Shown here: one piece after another, positions 63,293 to 64,000 of the stretch
Layout: each line of letters opens with the position of its first letter
Position numbering within the stretch: position 1 is the first letter of the stretch
Assembly: GCA_027024155.1 (NCBI GenBank)
Contig: JALVTE010000020.1
Span: forward strand, 1 to 64,000
DNA length: 64,000 nt
Direction of reading: 5' to 3'
DNA from: Campylobacteraceae bacterium
GTDB taxonomy: Bacteria; Campylobacterota; Campylobacteria; Campylobacterales; Sulfurovaceae
The notes under the pieces: generated by a model
Seen by the model: the letters and a program-made list of their open reading frames with translations, nothing else
What the model was told of the DNA's origin: nothing
Databases searched by the model: none
Translations under genes and position numbers: made by a program

Positions 63293-63886
63293 ATGAAAAG
63301 AGTCTATTTAATAATCTTATTGCCATTTATCATTTCAATAGGAGTACTTTATAACTATTTTGATTTAGAGATTGCTACCTATTTTCATAATAATAGAGAT
63401 ATCTATCCAATATTTTCTCAAATTACAAAACTGGGGCTTTCAGAGTACTATTTAATTCCATCAATCATAATATACCTAATTTACAGAAAAAAAAGAGAGA
63501 CTATTAGCAGATATGCTTTGTTACTATTTAGCTCTGTTGCAATCTCTGGTATTCTTGCTATTATTATAAAAACTACTGTTGCTCGTTATCGTCCACGCCT
63601 ATATTTTGGTGATGGACTTTATGGATTCGATTGGTTCCATTTTGGACATCTTTATGCATCATTCCCCTCTGGGCATAGTACCACAGCTTTTAGTGCATTT
63701 GTAGCTTTTGGATATATGGCTCCTAAGTGGCGATTTATGTTTTACACAATAGCTTTTTTAATTGCATTTAGCCGTGTTGTAGTAGGTGCACACTACCCAA
63801 GCGATGCAGTTGCTGGTTCTATATTAGGGGCAGTAACAACTGTAATTTTATACAATAAACTCTTTAAGGTTAAAGATGCAAAATAG
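63293..63886 (+). CDS. Second PAP2-family phosphatase
   Basis: This 197-residue protein has motifs KTTVARYRPRLYF, SFPSGHSTTAFSAF and SRVVVGAHYPSDAVAG. It is related to the divergent PAP2 protein but is a separate type. Its end overlaps the start of an ArnT-like glycosyltransferase gene by 11 bp. It may remove a phosphate (lipid A or undecaprenyl pyrophosphate) linked to the transferase's donor or acceptor. Confidence 0.87.
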   Translation: MKRVYLIILLPFIISIGVLYNYFDLEIATYFHNNRDIYPIFSQITKLGLSEYYLIPSIIIYLIYRKKRETISRYALLLFSSVAISGILAIIIKTTVARYRPRLYFGDGLYGFDWFHFGHLYASFPSGHSTTAFSAFVAFGYMAPKWRFMFYTIAFLIAFSRVVVGAHYPSDAVAGSILGAVTTVILYNKLFKVKDAK

Positions 63887-64000
63887 TTTAATTAAGTACC
63901 ATAAGTTGGTATTGTCATTCATAATATTTTTAAGCTTTTATGTAACACTAGGTTATATTCCACTTTTCGATTTAGATGAAGGTGCATTTAGCGAAGCAAC
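63876..64000 (+). CDS. ArnT-like glycosyltransferase family 39 (5' part)
   Basis: ATG at 63876 opens a frame that runs off the window. It has a first helix (KLVLSFIIFLSFYVTLG) and then PLFDLDEGAFSEA, the acidic first-loop motif of GT-C enzymes of the PMT/ArnT family. ArnT-type enzymes add a sugar to lipid A from an undecaprenyl-phosphate donor. Only 41 residues are visible. It overlaps the PAP2 gene, so they are co-translated. Confidence 0.75.
   Translation, partial: MQNSLIKYHKLVLSFIIFLSFYVTLGYIPLFDLDEGAFSEA

Overview
The window looks like a chromosomal segment from a low-GC member of the Campylobacterota (Sulfurimonas/Sulfurovum-like). The evidence is the AT-rich codon use, TTATTCAC-type DnaA boxes on both sides of dnaA, the housekeeping proteins, and envelope and sulfur gene families typical of that phylum. 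Genus and species cannot be set from the window alone. No rRNA, tRNA, CRISPR array, phage or transposase gene was seen.

Layout. 1-5.6 kb: repeats, a membrane protein/GTPase pair, a tiny Cys-rich protein, a lipoprotein, NADP-glutamate dehydrogenase, an acetyltransferase and a periplasmic thioredoxin. 5.6-10.8 kb: a minus-strand operon with two NosL-like proteins, a MacB/FtsX-type ABC transporter, a CPFC membrane protein and a SafE-like protein, probably for copper or redox maturation. 10.8-11.7 kb: a decayed zone with a 250-bp MITE-like element (with target duplication) and the 3' end of a lost metH. 11.7-17.4 kb: an envelope/sulfur cluster (OmpA with Ca-binding repeats, two secreted rhodaneses, a LysM protein, a four-module PilJ-N protein). 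17.8-19.3 kb: a CAP protein and a phytase-like esterase.

19.4-38.0 kb: a large exopolysaccharide/O-antigen locus (Wzc-type kinase, two HDVD deacetylase-like proteins, DUF354, two FemAB-like acyltransferases, a polymerase candidate, GT2, a flippase, a phosphoglycosyl transferase, WbqC, a PIG-L deacetylase, LicD, a class V aminotransferase and a cytidylyltransferase-oxidoreductase fusion). A receiver-domain protein sits inside it on the opposite strand. 38.46-38.8 kb holds a 107-bp tandem repeat.

38.9-51.4 kb: core genes (purB, an RluA-type pseudouridine synthase, rlmN, a nucleoside phosphorylase, hisF, rmuC, ruvC), DUF2059, DUF2207 and LemA proteins, and a two-component system. 51.4-57.7 kb: the origin region, dnaA-dnaN-pyrG-recJ, without gyrB after dnaN. 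57.7-60.8 kb: Fic with palindromic operator candidates, an aminotransferase and a DedA protein. 61-64 kb: DUF808 and a lipid A remodelling set (PagL-like, two PAP2 phosphatases and the start of an ArnT-like glycosyltransferase).

The most striking non-genic feature is a family of degenerate 7-bp tandem arrays. At least ten loci carry them, often as two arrays in inverted orientation, repeatedly lying on stop codons and in one gene lying inside the reading frame. They resemble the heptanucleotide STRR repeats of cyanobacteria. Other palindromes and MITE-like copies are interspersed between genes.
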